Assembly: GCF_018500185.1 (NCBI RefSeq) | Contig: NZ_JAHBGI010000003.1 | Span: 372,001-436,000 of the forward strand | Length of the DNA: 64,000 nucleotides | DNA from: Litoribacter ruber | Lineage (GTDB): Bacteria; Bacteroidota; Bacteroidia; Cytophagales; Cyclobacteriaceae | Direction: 5' to 3' | Part shown: one piece after another, positions 34,179 to 46,789 of the stretch | How the letters are laid out: every line of letters begins with the position of its first letter | Position numbering within the stretch: the first letter of the stretch is position 1 | Notes under the pieces: generated by a model | The model's input: only the letters and a program-made list of their open reading frames with translations | Database searches by the model: none | Told to the model about the DNA's origin: nothing | Translations under genes and position numbers: made by a program

Positions 34179-36449
34179 ATGGCTATTAAAATCAGAAAAG
34201 AAGATGCCCTTAATTACCACACCCAGGGTAAGGCAGGCAAAATTGAAGTAATCCCCACCAAACCCCTATCAAGCCAGTTGGATCTGGCTTTAGCTTACTC
34301 CCCCGGCGTGGCGGAACCTTGCAACGAAATTGCTGAAGATAAAGAAAACGTATATAAATATACTGCCAAAGGCAACCTGGTTGCCGTAATTTCCAACGGT
34401 ACCGCAGTACTAGGTCTGGGGGATATAGGTCCCGAAGCATCCAAGCCTGTAATGGAGGGTAAAGGCGTCTTGTTCAAGAAATTTGCCGGTATCGATGTAT
34501 TCGATATTGAAATCGACGAAAAAGATCCTCAAAAACTTATCCAGATCATCAAGTCCCTTGAGCCCACTTTTGGTGGGGTAAACCTTGAAGACATCAAAGC
34601 ACCGGAATGTTTTGTGATTGAGCAAACCCTCAAGGAGCAGATGAAGATTCCTGTGATGCATGATGACCAGCACGGCACAGCCATCATCTCAGGAGCAGCC
34701 TTATTGAACGCCCTTGAACTGGTAGGCAAGAAAATCGAAGATATCAAATTGGTCGTAAACGGTGCAGGAGCATCCGCTGTTTCTTGTACCCGTTTTTACA
34801 TGTCACTGGGCGTGAAGAGAGAAAACGTGGTCATGTGTGACAAAGAAGGTGTGATCCGTAACGACCGTCAGGGATTGGATACCATCAAGCAGGAATTCAG
34901 CACTGGCAGGGACATAAATACTTTGACAGATGCATTGAATGATGCGGACGTATTCCTTGGTCTTTCCGCCGGAAACATTGTTTCTCAAGATCAGATTCGC
35001 CAAATGGCACCAAATCCCATTGTATTTGCATTAGCCAATCCTAACCCGGAGATTCCCTACGAATTGGCCATCGAGGCACGCGAGGACATCATCATGGCTA
35101 CAGGCCGATCCGACCACCCTAACCAAGTGAACAATGTATTGGGCTTCCCTTACATTTTCCGTGGGGCACTGGACGTGAGAGCCACTGCAATCAATGAAGA
35201 AATGAAATTGGCTGCAGCTAAAGCTATCGCTAAATTAGCCAAGGAGCCTGTTCCGGATATTGTAAATAAGGCCTATGGTGACAGCAAAATTAGCTTTGGT
35301 ACTATGTACCTCATTCCCAAGCCGCTTGACCCAAGGTTGATCACCACCATCGCCCCTGCCGTAGCCAAAGCCGCTATGGATTCAGGTGTAGCCAAAAACC
35401 CAATTAAGGATTGGACAGCTTACGAACTTGAACTTCAGGAAAGAATCGGTATCGACCAACGATTGATGTCAAGAGTTATCTCTAGGGCGCGGAAAAACCC
35501 TAAACGCATTGTATTTGCCGAAGCTGATAACATCAAGATCCTTAAGGCTGCCCAAATTATTCAAGATGAGAATATTGCCATCCCAGTACTTTTGGGTAAC
35601 AGTACAACAATCAAGCAGCTGATTGAGGAGCATTCACTGGACTTACAAAATGCCATGATTATCGATCCATTTGAGGATGATGCCAAAATCGACCATTTCA
35701 GCAGAATTCTTTATGAAAAACGTAAGCGAAAAGGCATCACCCCCCATGAGGCCAAAAAGCTGATGAGGGAGAGGAATTACTTCGGGGCCATGATGGTGGA
35801 AATGGGAGAAGCTGATGCTTTGATCTCAGGTCTTACCAAAGACTATCCAAAAACCATCCTTCCTGCCCTTCATGTAATTGGAGTAAAAGAAGGCGTGGAC
35901 AGGGTAGCGGGCATGTACATTATGAACACCAACAAAGGTCCTTACTTCTTTGCTGACACTACGGTAAATGTAAATCCATCTGCACATGAACTTGTAGAAA
36001 TCATCGGTTTGACCGCCAATGCGGTTAGATTCTTCGATATTGAGCCAAGAGTTGCGGTGCTATCCTATTCTAACTTTGGTTCTGCCAAAGGTGATGTGCC
36101 TACCAAAACTGCACTGGCCACCAAAATGGCTAAGGAGCAGTTCCCAGACTTGATCATCGAGGGTGAAATGCAGGCCAACGTAGCCATCAACGAGGAAATC
36201 CAACAGGAAAACTATCCCTTCAGTGCAATGGCACAGAAAAAGGCTAACACCCTGGTGTTTCCTGACCTAAGTGCTGGTAACATTGCTTACAAGCTACTTT
36301 CCGAACTCGGAAATGCTGAAGCAATCGGACCAATCCTTTTGGGTATGAACAAACCTGTACACATCCTTCAGCTGGGAAGCTCTATCCGTGATATCGTAAA
36401 CATGGTGGCAATAGCAGTAGTGGATGCCCAAACACAAAATCAATCATGA
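34179..36449 (+). CDS. maeB: NADP-dependent malic enzyme with C-terminal phosphotransacetylase-like domain
   Basis: Oxidative decarboxylation of malate to pyruvate with NADPH production. 756 aa in two parts. The malic enzyme domain (about 1-430) has the [17 protein letters not shown] opening, [22 protein letters not shown] and the Rossmann segment [18 protein letters not shown]. The PTA-like domain (about 430-756) has [14 protein letters not shown] and [15 protein letters not shown]. In this family the PTA domain is usually regulatory (acetyl-CoA binding). Its stop overlaps the ruvA ATG by 4 bases. Confidence 0.95.
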   Translation: MAIKIRKEDALNYHTQGKAGKIEVIPTKPLSSQLDLALAYSPGVAEPCNEIAEDKENVYKYTAKGNLVAVISNGTAVLGLGDIGPEASKPVMEGKGVLFKKFAGIDVFDIEIDEKDPQKLIQIIKSLEPTFGGVNLEDIKAPECFVIEQTLKEQMKIPVMHDDQHGTAIISGAALLNALELVGKKIEDIKLVVNGAGASAVSCTRFYMSLGVKRENVVMCDKEGVIRNDRQGLDTIKQEFSTGRDINTLTDALNDADVFLGLSAGNIVSQDQIRQMAPNPIVFALANPNPEIPYELAIEAREDIIMATGRSDHPNQVNNVLGFPYIFRGALDVRATAINEEMKLAAAKAIAKLAKEPVPDIVNKAYGDSKISFGTMYLIPKPLDPRLITTIAPAVAKAAMDSGVAKNPIKDWTAYELELQERIGIDQRLMSRVISRARKNPKRIVFAEADNIKILKAAQIIQDENIAIPVLLGNSTTIKQLIEEHSLDLQNAMIIDPFEDDAKIDHFSRILYEKRKRKGITPHEAKKLMRERNYFGAMMVEMGEADALISGLTKDYPKTILPALHVIGVKEGVDRVAGMYIMNTNKGPYFFADTTVNVNPSAHELVEIIGLTANAVRFFDIEPRVAVLSYSNFGSAKGDVPTKTALATKMAKEQFPDLIIEGEMQANVAINEEIQQENYPFSAMAQKKANTLVFPDLSAGNIAYKLLSELGNAEAIGPILLGMNKPVHILQLGSSIRDIVNMVAIAVVDAQTQNQS

Positions 36450-37045
36450 TTGCATATTTGAAAGGCAAACTTGCCTACAAGGATCCCACGTTTGTCATCA
36501 TAGATGTCAACGGGATCGGCTACGAGGTAAAGATTAGCCTTACTACATATTCAAAAATTAAAGATGAGGAGCAAATTTTGCTCCTCACTTATTTGCATGT
36601 CAAAGAGGACGCCCAAGTTCTGTATGGTTTTAAGGAAGAGGCAGAAAAGAAGCTGTTTCTTCTGCTAATATCGATCAGTGGCGTCGGCCCCAATACCGGC
36701 CTGATGATTCTGTCTTCTCTTCATTCTGAAGAACTTGAATATGCGATAGCCAATGGCGACCATCAAACCATCCAACGGGTTAAAGGTGTCGGTGCCAAAA
36801 CGGCTCAAAGAATTGTATTAGAACTAAAAGACAAGATAAAGAGAGACGCTTTAGGGGATGCGCCAATAACTGGTACTGGATTCCTAAATAGTGGCAATAA
36901 AATCAAAAAAGAAGCGTTGCAAGCATTGATAACGTTAGGTTTTCCGAAAGCGACCGCCGAAAAAAATATTGACAAAATCTTAAAAAAAACCGGCCCAGAT
37001 ATTTCTTTGGAAGAATTAATTAAGGCATCTTTAAAGTCCACATAA
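36446..37045 (+). CDS. ruvA: Holliday junction branch migration protein RuvA
   Basis: DNA-binding subunit of the RuvAB motor. 199 aa with the OB-fold start [28 protein letters not shown], two helix-hairpin-helix motifs (LLISISGVGPNTGLMIL and IQRVKGVGAKTAQRIVLEL), and the C-terminal RuvB-binding domain (EALQALITLGFPKATAEKNI). It is ATGA-coupled to maeB and 15 bases upstream of sprA, so it is in the same transcript. Confidence 0.96.
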   Translation: MIAYLKGKLAYKDPTFVIIDVNGIGYEVKISLTTYSKIKDEEQILLLTYLHVKEDAQVLYGFKEEAEKKLFLLLISISGVGPNTGLMILSSLHSEELEYAIANGDHQTIQRVKGVGAKTAQRIVLELKDKIKRDALGDAPITGTGFLNSGNKIKKEALQALITLGFPKATAEKNIDKILKKTGPDISLEELIKASLKST

Positions 37046-37060
37046 TCTTGGAGAGTACGA

Positions 37061-40000
37061 TTGATTTTTAATAACTCATATTATTTTTCGAGTTTAACCC
37101 GAATCCATTTTTCAACAGCAGGGTACATCTTGCTGTTGCTCGTATTTTTTTTACCTGTAAGTTCCGGACACGCCCAACAAGGCCCTGTCATTATTCCTCA
37201 AGATACTATTCCTACGGATACTTTACCTTCAAGGTTGGACAGCCTCATTCAACGGCAACAACAGCCGTCATTCCTGTTATGGAACAATTTTAATACCAAT
37301 CCCCTATTTCCTCCTCAAAATCCCTTGATGAGAAGGCAATCGCCTTTTCTACTTGCCCCCCCTACCCAGAGAGAAGTGCAGGTAGAAATGGACACCACCA
37401 TGAGGTACCGGATTATGGATCAAGTGGATTCAACAATGGTTGGTCCAGGATACACTTTGGATTTTGATGATTATTCCAAAATGCAGGAGCTAAGGATCAG
37501 GCAGGAATATTGGAGAAACCGTTCCCGAGGCCAAGATGGGGAAAGTGCCGTCAGTGGAAGAGGCCTTATCCCTCCTATGACCGTCAGCCCTACTTTTGAC
37601 AGGTTGTTTGGGGGAAATGAGATCAACATTGTTCCCAACGGAAACGTCAACCTGGACTTTGGCGGGATTTACAGAAGAATCGACAACCCTGCCATCCCCA
37701 TCCGGCAGCAGAGAAACGGGGGCTTCAACTTTGACCAGCAGATCCAGATGGCGGTCAATGGAACCTTGGGCCAAAAGATGAGAATCGGGGCAAATTTCGA
37801 CTCCAACAACTCATTTGATTTTCAGAACCAACTGAAAGTGGAATATACTGGCTTTGAGGAAGATATTGTGAAGTCCATCGAAATCGGTAATGTCAGCATG
37901 CCGGTTCAAAATAGCTTGATCCAAGGTGCACAAAACCTTTTTGGCGTCAAATCCCAACTGCAGTTCGGTAAACTTTTCATGACTACCGTAGCCTCTACCC
38001 AAAGGGGACGTAGGGATGAGATTGTATTGGAAGGGGGAAACCAAGGGCGGCCATTTGAACTGAGAGCTTCAGATTATGATGAAAATAGACACTTTTTCCT
38101 AGGGCATTTCTTTAGGGACAATTATGAAAGGTGGCTCAGAGGTTTACCTCAGGTACTTTCAGGAGTAAACATCACCCGTGTGGAAGTTTACATCATGAAC
38201 CGGGCAAACAACACGGAAACGTTGAGGAATTTCATAGCTTTTACCGACCTTGCAGAGGGTCAAAGGATCCACCGTCCCGACAATCCAAACATCGGAACGG
38301 GCAATTCCTCCTCCCCTAACTCCAATGATGCCAACAACCTTTTCAACAACCTTACCCGAAATGGTGCCTACCGTTCATTTGACAATGCCGGTCAGGCAAT
38401 CGAAAGCGGTCTTGGGTTGACTAGAGGAACCGACTTTGTACAGATCAATGGGGCAAGGAAACTTGCCCAAACAGAATTCACCTTCCACAGAGAGTTGGGA
38501 TATCTCTCGCTTTTCAGAAAGCTTCAAAACGATGAGGTAGTGGCTGTATCCTACGAATACACCTATAATGGCAGGTCCTATAAGGTGGGTGAACTGAGTG
38601 AAGATTACCAAAACAGGCCAGAAAACGAAGTTCTATTCCTAAAGATGCTCCGCCCTGCAAGCATCAACACCAGATTGCCTACGTGGGATCTGATGATGAA
38701 AAACATCTATAACCTGAACGCCAACCAAATCCAGCGGGAAGGTTTCCAACTCCAGGTAATCTACCGAGATGACCGAACCGGTCTGGATAACCCCAGCTTA
38801 CTGGAAGGGCAAAATGTGCGGGATAGACCGCTTATCCGGTTAACCGGACTGGATAACCTCAACCCCCAAAATGACCCCCAACCGGATGGCAACTTTGACT
38901 TTGTGCCTGGCCTGACCATAATGCCCGAACGGGGTCTTATGGCTTTTCCCGTTTTGGAACCTTTTGGCCAGAGGCTGGAGAGTTTTTTCGAACCAGGCGA
39001 GGCAAATCTGGTTGACAAATATGTTTTTGACACCTTGTACCGCACCACTCAAGCTGATGCGGAATTGGTGACTAGACTCAATAAATATTTCATTGTCGGC
39101 AGCTTAAATGCCGGGTCAGCATCTGAAATCATGCTGCCCGGCTTAAATATTTCCGAGGGGTCGGTATTGGTGCAGGCGGGAAATATACCATTGACCGAAG
39201 GGGTGGATTATACCGTTGATTATAATATTGGACGGGTAATCATTATCAATGAAGGCATTTTGGCTTCAGGAAAGAGGATTACCATCAGTTTTGAAAAAGC
39301 CGATCTGGTAAGCTTCCAGACACGAAGTTTGCTGGGTACAAGATTTGATTATATTTTCAATGATAACCTAACTTTGGGGGGTACCTTTTTATACCTTAAC
39401 GAACGCCCCAACATCACCAGGATCGCCACCGGCAACGAGACTATCCGTAACAGCATGTGGGGATTGGATGTGAATTATAGTGATGAATCTAGGTTTTTGA
39501 CCAAACTTACTGACGCATTACCGTTTACTAATACCAAGGAAAAGTCCTTGTTCCAATTCAGCGGGGAATTTGCCCAGCTGCTCCCTGGCACATCCAATCA
39601 GGTAAACGGTGAAGGGACTTCATACATTGACGATTTTGAAAATGCAGTAACTCCATTCAGCTTGGGAGCCAACCCCCAAAGCTGGAGCCTGGCAGCCACT
39701 CCTGCCACTGACGACAACCGGTTTGACCTCAGCTTCCAATCTGAGGACCGACTTGGCAATGCCTACAGAAGAGCCCGCTTGGCTTGGTACACCATAGATA
39801 ACGTCTTTTATAGAGAATCAGGCCCTGGTGTTCCTTCCAATATTACCCGCCAGGATAGGCAAAACCATTATGTCAGAAGAGTAATCCCTCAAGAGATATT
39901 TAGGGAGAGATTTAGGGATGTTATCATTACCCCAGAGCCCCTTTTTGAAATGGCCTATTTCCCCCATGAGAGAGGGATGTATAATTACAATACAAGCCTT

Positions 40001-43000
40001 ACCCCTGATGGCCTATTGCCCAATCCAAGGCAGAATTATGGGGGTATCACCCGAGCTATTACCTCAGAGGTAGATTTTGACCGGACCAATATTGAGTATA
40101 TTGAGTTCTGGTTGATGGATCCCTTCATTGGGGGTGAAAATGGTAGAGTGCTGGATGGTATTTTTAATGAGAACAACACCACAGGTGGCCGATTGGTGTT
40201 CAACCTTGGTGAAGTGTCAGAAGACATTATCCGTGATGGACGTCATGCCTTCGAAAATGGCCTTCCAGAGGATGGCGATCAATCGCAAACAGTGGTAAAT
40301 GAATGGGGTCGGATCACAAGACAACAATTCCTCACACCGGCGTTTGACAATTCCCCAGAAGCGCGGGAAAATCAAGACGTGGGTCTGGATGGACTTAGCA
40401 GTGAAGAAGAAGCCGCATTCTTTGCCGACCGTTTTATCAACCGATTGAGTGTGGCTGGAGAGGCTTTGCAGGAAATCATCCAGGATCCATCCGCCGATGA
40501 CTTCCAATATTATCTTGATAACAACTTTGACCAAAATGATGTCAAAATTCTCGAGCGTTACAAGAAGTTTAACGGTATGGAAGGCAATACCCCCATCACT
40601 TCCAATGTAAACCTGCCGTATACCCCTTCAGGAAGCAACGTGCCAGACAATGAGGATCTAAACAATGACAACACCATCAATGAGGTAGAAAGCTACTACG
40701 AATATAGCTTGGAACTGCGCCCATCCGAAATGCGGCCTGGTCGAAATTATATCGTGGATGAAGTGACCCACATCGAAAATGGGGAGTCGGTTAACTGGTA
40801 TCTTTTCCGTATTCCGGTTCGCCAACCGCACCGCACCCAGGGAGACATTTCAGGGTTCAAGTCCATCAGGTTTATGAGAACTTACCTGACGGATTTCGAG
40901 CAACCTGTGGTATTGAGAATGACCAAATTCCAACTGGTGGGCAGCCAGTGGAGAACTTTCGAGGAATCACTTTTTCAGAGAGGCTTCGCTGAAATTCCTG
41001 AGCCGGACTTGTCCAATTTCAGAGTTGGCGTGGTGAATATCGAGGAAAACGGTCAGGGCAGCGAAAACATGAGCCCCTATGTGCTACCTCCGGGTTTCAC
41101 GAGGGACAGGGACAATACCTCCACGGTGGAAAGGCAGCTGAACGAGCAGTCCTTGCAGCTTTGCGTGGACAACCTTGCCGCTAGAGATGCACGGGCGGTT
41201 TTCAAAAATGTAAATGAGGACCTTGTCCAGTACGGAAGGTTGAAAATGTTTCTTCATGCTGACAGTGATGATGCTGAAAACGGTGAAATTACAGCTTTCC
41301 TTAGGTTGGGAACCGACTACACTGACAACTATTATGAGATTGAGGTGCCACTGATGCTTACTCCGCGAGGGACAAGAGACCCACGGCAAATTTGGCCTTT
41401 GGAAAATGAAATTGACATTGCCATTAATGAAATAGTGGGCGTAAAAGCCGAGCGTGACCAACAGCGTGTTCCGCAAAACCTGCCTTTTACTGCCCAGATA
41501 AGACAATACCGTGTGACTGTGATCGGACGTCCAGAACTGAGTTTTGTACAGGGGATGATGATAGGTATCAAAAATCCTGGCTCCACGGGGGGTGCCAGCC
41601 GTTCCATTTGTATTTGGGCCAATGAGTTGAGGGTTACGGACTTCAACAGAAGCTCAGGCTGGGCCGCCAATGCAAGAATGAACGCCCAACTTGCCGATGT
41701 GGCGGTGATCAGCTCCTCTATTCGCCACAATACTTTTGGCTTTGGCGGCTTGGAAACTAGACTTTCCCAAAGGGCAAGGGAATCCACGACCCAATATGAC
41801 ATTTCAGCTAATGTGAATGTGGACAAAATACTGCCGGAAGGCTTGGGTATTAGTGTACCCATGTACATCAGCATGGAAAACACCACCACCACACCAGAAT
41901 TTGATCCTCTCAATGCCGATGTTCCTTTTGAACTAGCCCTCTCCAAATTCCAAACCGAGGAAGAAAGGGAAGCCTATAGGCAGCTGGTTCTTGATCAGGT
42001 CAAGCGAAGAAACATTTCTTTCAATAACGTCAGGAAACTCAAACGGAACGAGGATTCCAAAAGCCGTTTCTATGACCTGGAAAACCTGGCTTTTTCCTAC
42101 TCTTTCGGAACAGTGAGGCAAACCAATATCCGTACGGAAAGCTATGATTGGGAAACCTATCGCGGAAACATCCTATACAACTTCCAGCCCACCCCGGTGG
42201 TCATTGAACCGTTCAAAAACATGGGTTTTCTAAGCAGCAAGCACCTGCAGCTCATCCGAGATTTCAATCTAAACCTCACCCCTTCAATGCTTACGGCCAG
42301 GTTAGATGTGGATAGAAGCTTTATGCGCACCCAGTATAGAAATGATAGGCTGACAACTGAAGGAGTAGATCCACTCTTCCAAAAAAGCTTTTTCATCAAC
42401 CGTTTTTATGGTCTAAACTGGGATTTGACTAACAATCTCCGCTTCGACTTTAATAGCCGCATCAATGCCGTGGTAGATGAACCTGAAGGGGATTTGAATA
42501 CCCAGGCCAAGATGGATTCAGTCCGCTTAAATGCATTCAGACTGGGCAGGACTACCAATTACCACCACCAGGCCACGCTGAATTATGCCGTGCCTCTGGA
42601 TAAACTACCTGCCACAGACTGGATCAAAGCCGACCTTCGGTATGAGGCCACCTACGCTTGGTTTACTGGAGCCATAGGACAAAGGGATACCTTGGGAAAT
42701 GTGATCCAAAACACCCGTGACCGAAGTGTCAACGGGAAACTGGATTTTGCGAAGCTGTACAGCAAAAACAAGCGACTGCGGGAAGTAACCGCACCCAGGC
42801 GGCCTACCATTCCAGGTAGGCAAAGACAGGAGGAAACCTCCTCGCCGGAAAGCCCTGTGAACAGCCTGCTCAAATTTGCCATGATGGTAAAAGAAGTCAA
42901 TTTCCGCTATGGAATTGTGGAAGGCACATTCCTGCCAGGATACATGGAAAACACGGGGCTTTTCGGCATGGACAGAAGCTTCTTGAACCCGGGGCTTGGT

Positions 43001-44218
43001 TTTGTGATGGGCTCCCAAAATCCGATGGTAAGGTATGATTTGGCCAATCAGGGACTCTTGGCCCCTAGTACTGAGTTAACTCAGACATTTAGGCAGAGTC
43101 AAACGATAAACCTCCAGGTGAATGCCTTAATAGAACCCATAAGGGATTTTAGAATAAACCTGGACGCAAGAAAAAGAGAAATGGGTGAATACAATGAGAT
43201 TTTCAGAAGGGATGAACTCTTTGACAACGAATATTTATCCATCAATCCAAACAGAATAGGTGCATATAGCATAAGTTACAGTTTGATTCGGACTGCTTTT
43301 GCGAGTGATGATAGGCAAAACAACAGTCCTTTGTTTAGGAGATTTGAAGAATACCGCTCTGTGATTCAGCAAAGGCTGGCAGCCCAAAACCCTGCCGGAG
43401 AGTACCAACTCAACGGTCAGGATGTTTTGATCCCATCCTTCCTTGCCGCCTATTCTGGTCAGGATGTTAACGATATCGGACTCTCCCCTTTCCCTAAAAT
43501 TCCTATACCCAACTGGAGAGTGGAATACCGTGGACTGGGCAGGATCCCGGCTTTGCAGGAATATTTCTCCAGCATCAACCTGACGCATAATTATACATCA
43601 AGCTATGATGTCAGCAATTTCTCCAACAGCTTGCTTTACCAAAATGGTTTGGAACTTTATAATACGGTCCATCAATTCCCAGCTGCATCCTTGACCAACG
43701 AATTCGGGGAGTTTATTCCCGTATTTATCATGAACCAAATCGTGGTATCGGAAAGATTTGCACCGCTAATAGGTGTCAATCTTTTGACTAAAGACAGGAT
43801 GAATATCGGATTCGAATACAATACCGAGCGGAATATAGGCCTTAATTTCTCCAATGCCCAGGTGACGGAGCAGAGTAGCAAGGATTTCAGGTTTGACTTA
43901 GGTTATACCAAGGCTGGTGTCCGCATCCCCTTCAAAATCCGAGGGCAGCAGGAAGTACTAGACAATGACTTGGAAATCCGGCTATCTACCAGGATCGTGG
44001 ATACCCAAACGATTCAGCGGAAAATCGAAGAAGTGAGCACCTTGACCAACGGAAACCTCAATTTTCAGATTAGACCTACCATAGGTTACTTAATAAATCA
44101 AAATTTGCGCGTAACCCTGTATTTTGACAAAACTATCAATGACCCAAAGGTTTCCACAGCCTTTCGTAGAAGCTCCACCGCCTTTGGTGGACAATTACGA
44201 TTTAATTTATCCCAATAG
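37061..44218 (+). CDS. sprA: Type IX secretion / gliding protein SprA (Sov), TTG start
   Basis: Outer-membrane translocon of the type IX secretion system: a very large beta-barrel through which folded cargo exits to PorV. 2385 aa, in the normal size range for SprA. The N-terminal signal peptide is [18 protein letters not shown] (residues about 22-39). The SprA N-terminal domain with [20 protein letters not shown] appears at about 170, and the sequence ends in a beta-strand with terminal aromatic/hydrophobic residues ([11 protein letters not shown]). Between the in-frame stop at 37043-37045 and the signal peptide there is no ATG, so TTG 37061 is the best start. Placement after ruvA and before gcvH is common in Bacteroidota. 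Confidence 0.95.
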   Translation: MIFNNSYYFSSLTRIHFSTAGYILLLLVFFLPVSSGHAQQGPVIIPQDTIPTDTLPSRLDSLIQRQQQPSFLLWNNFNTNPLFPPQNPLMRRQSPFLLAPPTQREVQVEMDTTMRYRIMDQVDSTMVGPGYTLDFDDYSKMQELRIRQEYWRNRSRGQDGESAVSGRGLIPPMTVSPTFDRLFGGNEINIVPNGNVNLDFGGIYRRIDNPAIPIRQQRNGGFNFDQQIQMAVNGTLGQKMRIGANFDSNNSFDFQNQLKVEYTGFEEDIVKSIEIGNVSMPVQNSLIQGAQNLFGVKSQLQFGKLFMTTVASTQRGRRDEIVLEGGNQGRPFELRASDYDENRHFFLGHFFRDNYERWLRGLPQVLSGVNITRVEVYIMNRANNTETLRNFIAFTDLAEGQRIHRPDNPNIGTGNSSSPNSNDANNLFNNLTRNGAYRSFDNAGQAIESGLGLTRGTDFVQINGARKLAQTEFTFHRELGYLSLFRKLQNDEVVAVSYEYTYNGRSYKVGELSEDYQNRPENEVLFLKMLRPASINTRLPTWDLMMKNIYNLNANQIQREGFQLQVIYRDDRTGLDNPSLLEGQNVRDRPLIRLTGLDNLNPQNDPQPDGNFDFVPGLTIMPERGLMAFPVLEPFGQRLESFFEPGEANLVDKYVFDTLYRTTQADAELVTRLNKYFIVGSLNAGSASEIMLPGLNISEGSVLVQAGNIPLTEGVDYTVDYNIGRVIIINEGILASGKRITISFEKADLVSFQTRSLLGTRFDYIFNDNLTLGGTFLYLNERPNITRIATGNETIRNSMWGLDVNYSDESRFLTKLTDALPFTNTKEKSLFQFSGEFAQLLPGTSNQVNGEGTSYIDDFENAVTPFSLGANPQSWSLAATPATDDNRFDLSFQSEDRLGNAYRRARLAWYTIDNVFYRESGPGVPSNITRQDRQNHYVRRVIPQEIFRERFRDVIITPEPLFEMAYFPHERGMYNYNTSLTPDGLLPNPRQNYGGITRAITSEVDFDRTNIEYIEFWLMDPFIGGENGRVLDGIFNENNTTGGRLVFNLGEVSEDIIRDGRHAFENGLPEDGDQSQTVVNEWGRITRQQFLTPAFDNSPEARENQDVGLDGLSSEEEAAFFADRFINRLSVAGEALQEIIQDPSADDFQYYLDNNFDQNDVKILERYKKFNGMEGNTPITSNVNLPYTPSGSNVPDNEDLNNDNTINEVESYYEYSLELRPSEMRPGRNYIVDEVTHIENGESVNWYLFRIPVRQPHRTQGDISGFKSIRFMRTYLTDFEQPVVLRMTKFQLVGSQWRTFEESLFQRGFAEIPEPDLSNFRVGVVNIEENGQGSENMSPYVLPPGFTRDRDNTSTVERQLNEQSLQLCVDNLAARDARAVFKNVNEDLVQYGRLKMFLHADSDDAENGEITAFLRLGTDYTDNYYEIEVPLMLTPRGTRDPRQIWPLENEIDIAINEIVGVKAERDQQRVPQNLPFTAQIRQYRVTVIGRPELSFVQGMMIGIKNPGSTGGASRSICIWANELRVTDFNRSSGWAANARMNAQLADVAVISSSIRHNTFGFGGLETRLSQRARESTTQYDISANVNVDKILPEGLGISVPMYISMENTTTTPEFDPLNADVPFELALSKFQTEEEREAYRQLVLDQVKRRNISFNNVRKLKRNEDSKSRFYDLENLAFSYSFGTVRQTNIRTESYDWETYRGNILYNFQPTPVVIEPFKNMGFLSSKHLQLIRDFNLNLTPSMLTARLDVDRSFMRTQYRNDRLTTEGVDPLFQKSFFINRFYGLNWDLTNNLRFDFNSRINAVVDEPEGDLNTQAKMDSVRLNAFRLGRTTNYHHQATLNYAVPLDKLPATDWIKADLRYEATYAWFTGAIGQRDTLGNVIQNTRDRSVNGKLDFAKLYSKNKRLREVTAPRRPTIPGRQRQEETSSPESPVNSLLKFAMMVKEVNFRYGIVEGTFLPGYMENTGLFGMDRSFLNPGLGFVMGSQNPMVRYDLANQGLLAPSTELTQTFRQSQTINLQVNALIEPIRDFRINLDARKREMGEYNEIFRRDELFDNEYLSINPNRIGAYSISYSLIRTAFASDDRQNNSPLFRRFEEYRSVIQQRLAAQNPAGEYQLNGQDVLIPSFLAAYSGQDVNDIGLSPFPKIPIPNWRVEYRGLGRIPALQEYFSSINLTHNYTSSYDVSNFSNSLLYQNGLELYNTVHQFPAASLTNEFGEFIPVFIMNQIVVSERFAPLIGVNLLTKDRMNIGFEYNTERNIGLNFSNAQVTEQSSKDFRFDLGYTKAGVRIPFKIRGQQEVLDNDLEIRLSTRIVDTQTIQRKIEEVSTLTNGNLNFQIRPTIGYLINQNLRVTLYFDKTINDPKVSTAFRRSSTAFGGQLRFNLSQ

Positions 44219-44242
44219 GTTTTTTCATTAAACGAAAGCTTG

Positions 44243-44250
44243 TATTTTTG
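44243..44250 (+). promoter_or_regulatory. Possible -7 element (TATTTTTG) for gcvH-vanZ
   Basis: Matches TAnnTTTG 22 bases before the gcvH ATG. It lies in T-rich sequence and lacks a clear -33 box, so it may be chance. Confidence 0.35.
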
Positions 44251-44271
44251 GACAGGTATAAACAAAATTTT

Positions 44272-44649
44272 ATGAACTTCCCAAAAGAACTAAAGTACAC
44301 TAAAGATCACGAGTGGGTAAAAATTGAAGGCGACACTGTTACAATTGGCATCACCGAATTTGCGCAGAGAGAATTGGGCGATATTGTATATGTAGAGGTT
44401 GAAACTGTCGGTGAAACTATTGAGCACGGTGAGGTGTTTGGTACAGTAGAGGCGGTAAAGACTGTTTCGGATTTATTTATGCCCCTATCTGGTGAAATCC
44501 TAGAATTCAACGAAGAACTTGAAAACAGCCCTGAAATGGTCAACGAAGATCCATATGGTGCAGGCTGGATGATCAAAGTGAAAATGGATGGCGATCTTCC
44601 GTCAGACCTACTTTCTTCCGAGGAGTACGGAGAACTATTGGGACAATAA
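44272..44649 (+). CDS. gcvH: Glycine cleavage system H protein
   Basis: Lipoylated carrier of the glycine cleavage complex. 125 aa from ATG 44272, where the family-conserved [19 protein letters not shown] begins. The lipoyl-lysine is Lys63 in [19 protein letters not shown], with the usual [15 protein letters not shown]-like stretch ([18 protein letters not shown]) following. An earlier TTG at 44248 overlaps the possible promoter and was rejected. The other gcv genes are not here. vanZ begins at the very next base after the stop. Confidence 0.95.
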   Translation: MNFPKELKYTKDHEWVKIEGDTVTIGITEFAQRELGDIVYVEVETVGETIEHGEVFGTVEAVKTVSDLFMPLSGEILEFNEELENSPEMVNEDPYGAGWMIKVKMDGDLPSDLLSSEEYGELLGQ

Positions 44650-45027
44650 GTGAAAAACAGACTGCTACTGGCGCTGGCTTGGACTATCCTATTGCTGATA
44701 GGGTTGCTTACACCCGGTTCATCTATCCCAGATGTCCCCAAGCCTCCCGGTGCGGACAAGCTTGTCCATCTTGGTTTATTTATGGTTTTGGCCTTTCTTT
44801 GGTCAAGAGTATTTAATGATCGTACGGACAAAAGAATAAAAAAAAGCAAATACATTCCGAACTTCTTAGTTGTTATAGTTGTTTTTGCTATATTAGTGGA
44901 GTATATACAGCGATTGGTACCGGGCCGCTCATTTGATTATTGGGATATCCTGTTCAATATACTCGGGGTGACAATTGGCGCCGTTCTATTCTATTATTTG
45001 CACAAGCGTAAAAGTAAGCTTGTATAA
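44650..45027 (+). CDS. VanZ-like family membrane protein, GTG start
   Basis: 125 aa with about four hydrophobic segments (LLALAWTILLLIGLLTPG, KLVHLGLFMVLAFLWSRVF, FLVVIVVFAILVEYIQRL, DILFNILGVTIGAVLFYYL) and the VanZ pattern DK..H...f..la followed by E..Q...pgR..d..D...N..G. The GTG start immediately abuts the gcvH TAA. Family function is unresolved; VanZ itself gives low-level teicoplanin resistance, but most homologues, often beside gcvH in Bacteroidota, are not resistance genes. Confidence 0.87.
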   Translation: MKNRLLLALAWTILLLIGLLTPGSSIPDVPKPPGADKLVHLGLFMVLAFLWSRVFNDRTDKRIKKSKYIPNFLVVIVVFAILVEYIQRLVPGRSFDYWDILFNILGVTIGAVLFYYLHKRKSKLV

Positions 45028-45103
45028 GTGAAATAAAATAGTTACAATTGTTATCTCTTTAACATTAAAGTAAACTTATTTAAACCTTTATAAGGAAATT
45101 AAC

Positions 45104-45778
45104 ATGGAAGCTAAAAAGACAGAAAAGGCTGACTTAACCAGAAAATCGGGCATGTTCCTGAATCTGGGTCTTATGGTCAGTGTTGGTCTTGTCCTGTTAG
45201 CCTTTGAGTGGAAGTCTTATGACGATCTAGCATTGAAGGATCTGGGCACGATTGACGATGATTTCGAGGAGTTACTAGATATTCCGATTACGGAACAGCC
45301 ACCTCCACCGCCACCACCGGTAGAGCAGCCTATCATCGAGGAGATCCCTGATGAGGTTGAAATTGAAGAAAAGATCGAAGTAAACTTCGATGTGGATGTT
45401 AAAGAGGAGACCGTAATTAAGGAAGTTGAAATCTCTGACGCACCAGTTGAAGAGAAAGCTGATGAGATCTTTGACGTGGTAGAGAACCCACCACAGCCTC
45501 AGGGCGGTATGGAAGGTTGGAACAAGTATCTTTCCAGCAACCTTAAATACCCAACCCAAGCCAGAAGAATGGGTATTGAAGGTACTGTTTACGTAGTGTT
45601 CGTTGTGAACACGGATGGATCAATCCAAGACGTTGACGTACTAAGAGGTATCGGGGGCGGTTGTGATGAGGAAGCTATCCGAGTAGTAAAAGCAGCACCT
45701 AAATGGACCCCTGGTAAGCAGAGAGGTAGACCAGTAAGGGTAAAAATGAGACTACCGATCAGATTCAAACTGAGCTAA
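45104..45778 (+). CDS. TonB family energy transducer
   Basis: 224 aa. Cytoplasmic N-terminus, one transmembrane helix (about 18-35, LGLMVSVGLVLLAFEW), a Pro-rich segment (QPPPPPPPVEQP), an acidic Glu/Val spacer, and a C-terminal TonB domain (about 140-224: NLKYPTQARRMGIEGTVYVV, GGGCDEEAIRVVKAAPKWTP). It passes proton-motive energy from ExbBD to outer-membrane receptors. No exbB/exbD adjacent. Closed by a strong terminator. Confidence 0.94.
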   Translation: MEAKKTEKADLTRKSGMFLNLGLMVSVGLVLLAFEWKSYDDLALKDLGTIDDDFEELLDIPITEQPPPPPPPVEQPIIEEIPDEVEIEEKIEVNFDVDVKEETVIKEVEISDAPVEEKADEIFDVVENPPQPQGGMEGWNKYLSSNLKYPTQARRMGIEGTVYVVFVVNTDGSIQDVDVLRGIGGGCDEEAIRVVKAAPKWTPGKQRGRPVRVKMRLPIRFKLS

Positions 45779-45786
45779 TCAAAACC

Positions 45787-45826
45787 AAAATAAAAAAGGG
45801 ACTTTTCTAAGTCCCTTTTTTATTTT
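45787..45826. terminator. Bidirectional terminator between tonB and yicC
   Basis: 17-base perfect stem (45787-45803 with 45810-45826), core AAAGGGACT/AGTCCCTTT, with A and T runs at both ends. It serves the convergent tonB and yicC genes. Confidence 0.93.
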
Positions 45827-45858
45827 AACCCCTTAATCCTCCAACCACTTATTCTACC

Positions 45859-46737
45859 TTAAAGGATATTCAAAGCCTGCTCTTTTATCTTTTCTAGCTC
45901 ATCCTTCATGATGATCACATGTCTTTGAATTGAAGCATCATTGGCCTTCGATCCAATGGTATTAATCTCTCTACCGATTTCTTGACTGATAAAACCAAGT
46001 TTTTTACCCTGGCTCTTATCGCTTGATAGGATTTTGTCAAAATAATCAAGGTGGGTGCCCAACCTCACGATTTCCTCTGTGATATCAATCTTCTCAAAGT
46101 AATAGATAAGTTCCTGTTCAAACCTGTTGGCGTCAAATGAATTCTCGTCCAAGAATTCCTTGAAGTTATTTCTAATCCGCTCTTTAATCCTATCTTTTCG
46201 GATCGGGTCTTCAACTTCCACTTTCTTCAGTCCATCCCTGATGATGCTGATGTTCTCTTCCATCTTTCTGGCCAACACTGCCCCTTCGTCCTTTCTATAC
46301 TCATCGCAGTGCTCCAAAGCCTCCACCATCACCCTTTTCACCACTTCCCAATCCCCGTCCCCACTAGCAGATTCAGTTAGCACTGAGGTTACATTCGGAG
46401 ACTGAAGGGCTATTTTAAACAGCTCAGGACTGTCCACCCCAACCTTTCCGGCCATGGTGGCATACTTTTCGAAATAGGCTTCAAAAAGCTCCTCATTGAT
46501 TGAAACGGGCAGCTCGTTGCTCTTTTTGGCCGTAAATTCTATAGTCAAATTCACTTTGCCTCTTTCTAAAATGCCATTTACGACATTCCTTACTTCCAAT
46601 TCTTTATCGCTAAATTGTCGCGGACTCCTCAAGGACAAATCCAAAAACTTGGAGTTCAAAGTCTTGACCTCAACATTTATGATGTAGTCATCATTTTCAA
46701 GATTGGCCACACCATAGCCCGTCATAGATTTAATCAT
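45859..46737 (-). CDS. YicC family endoribonuclease
   Basis: 292 aa YicC/YloC protein. The N-terminal signature MIKSMTGYGVANLENDDY and the C-terminal block KLGFISQEIGREINTIGSKA plus IQRHVIIMKDELEKIKEQ are highly characteristic. E. coli YicC is an RNase involved in small-RNA turnover. The start may be 46737 or the Met four codons later; the first is the usual one. gmk, its frequent partner, is not adjacent here. Confidence 0.94.
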   Translation of the reverse strand: MIKSMTGYGVANLENDDYIINVEVKTLNSKFLDLSLRSPRQFSDKELEVRNVVNGILERGKVNLTIEFTAKKSNELPVSINEELFEAYFEKYATMAGKVGVDSPELFKIALQSPNVTSVLTESASGDGDWEVVKRVMVEALEHCDEYRKDEGAVLARKMEENISIIRDGLKKVEVEDPIRKDRIKERIRNNFKEFLDENSFDANRFEQELIYYFEKIDITEEIVRLGTHLDYFDKILSSDKSQGKKLGFISQEIGREINTIGSKANDASIQRHVIIMKDELEKIKEQALNIL

Positions 46738-46775
46738 ACTTTCTTATTTCAATATTTAATGTTTTCTCTCATCAT

Positions 46776-46789
46776 TCGGTCTTCCGTCA
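46776..46789 (-). repeat. Two-unit remnant of the AGACCGG heptamer family
   Basis: TCGGTCT followed by TCCGTCA (reverse complements AGACCGA and TGACGGA). It lies 39 bases upstream of yicC, within the spacer that also holds the arrays at 46931-46989. Confidence 0.45.

Noticed and set aside
41332-41946. 204-codon open frame on the minus strand
   Set aside because: Antisense to sprA with no recognisable domain.
44650-45027. VanZ-like gene as an antibiotic-resistance determinant
   Set aside because: Only the membrane family is matched; it sits next to gcvH as in many Bacteroidota and no vanA-type genes are near.
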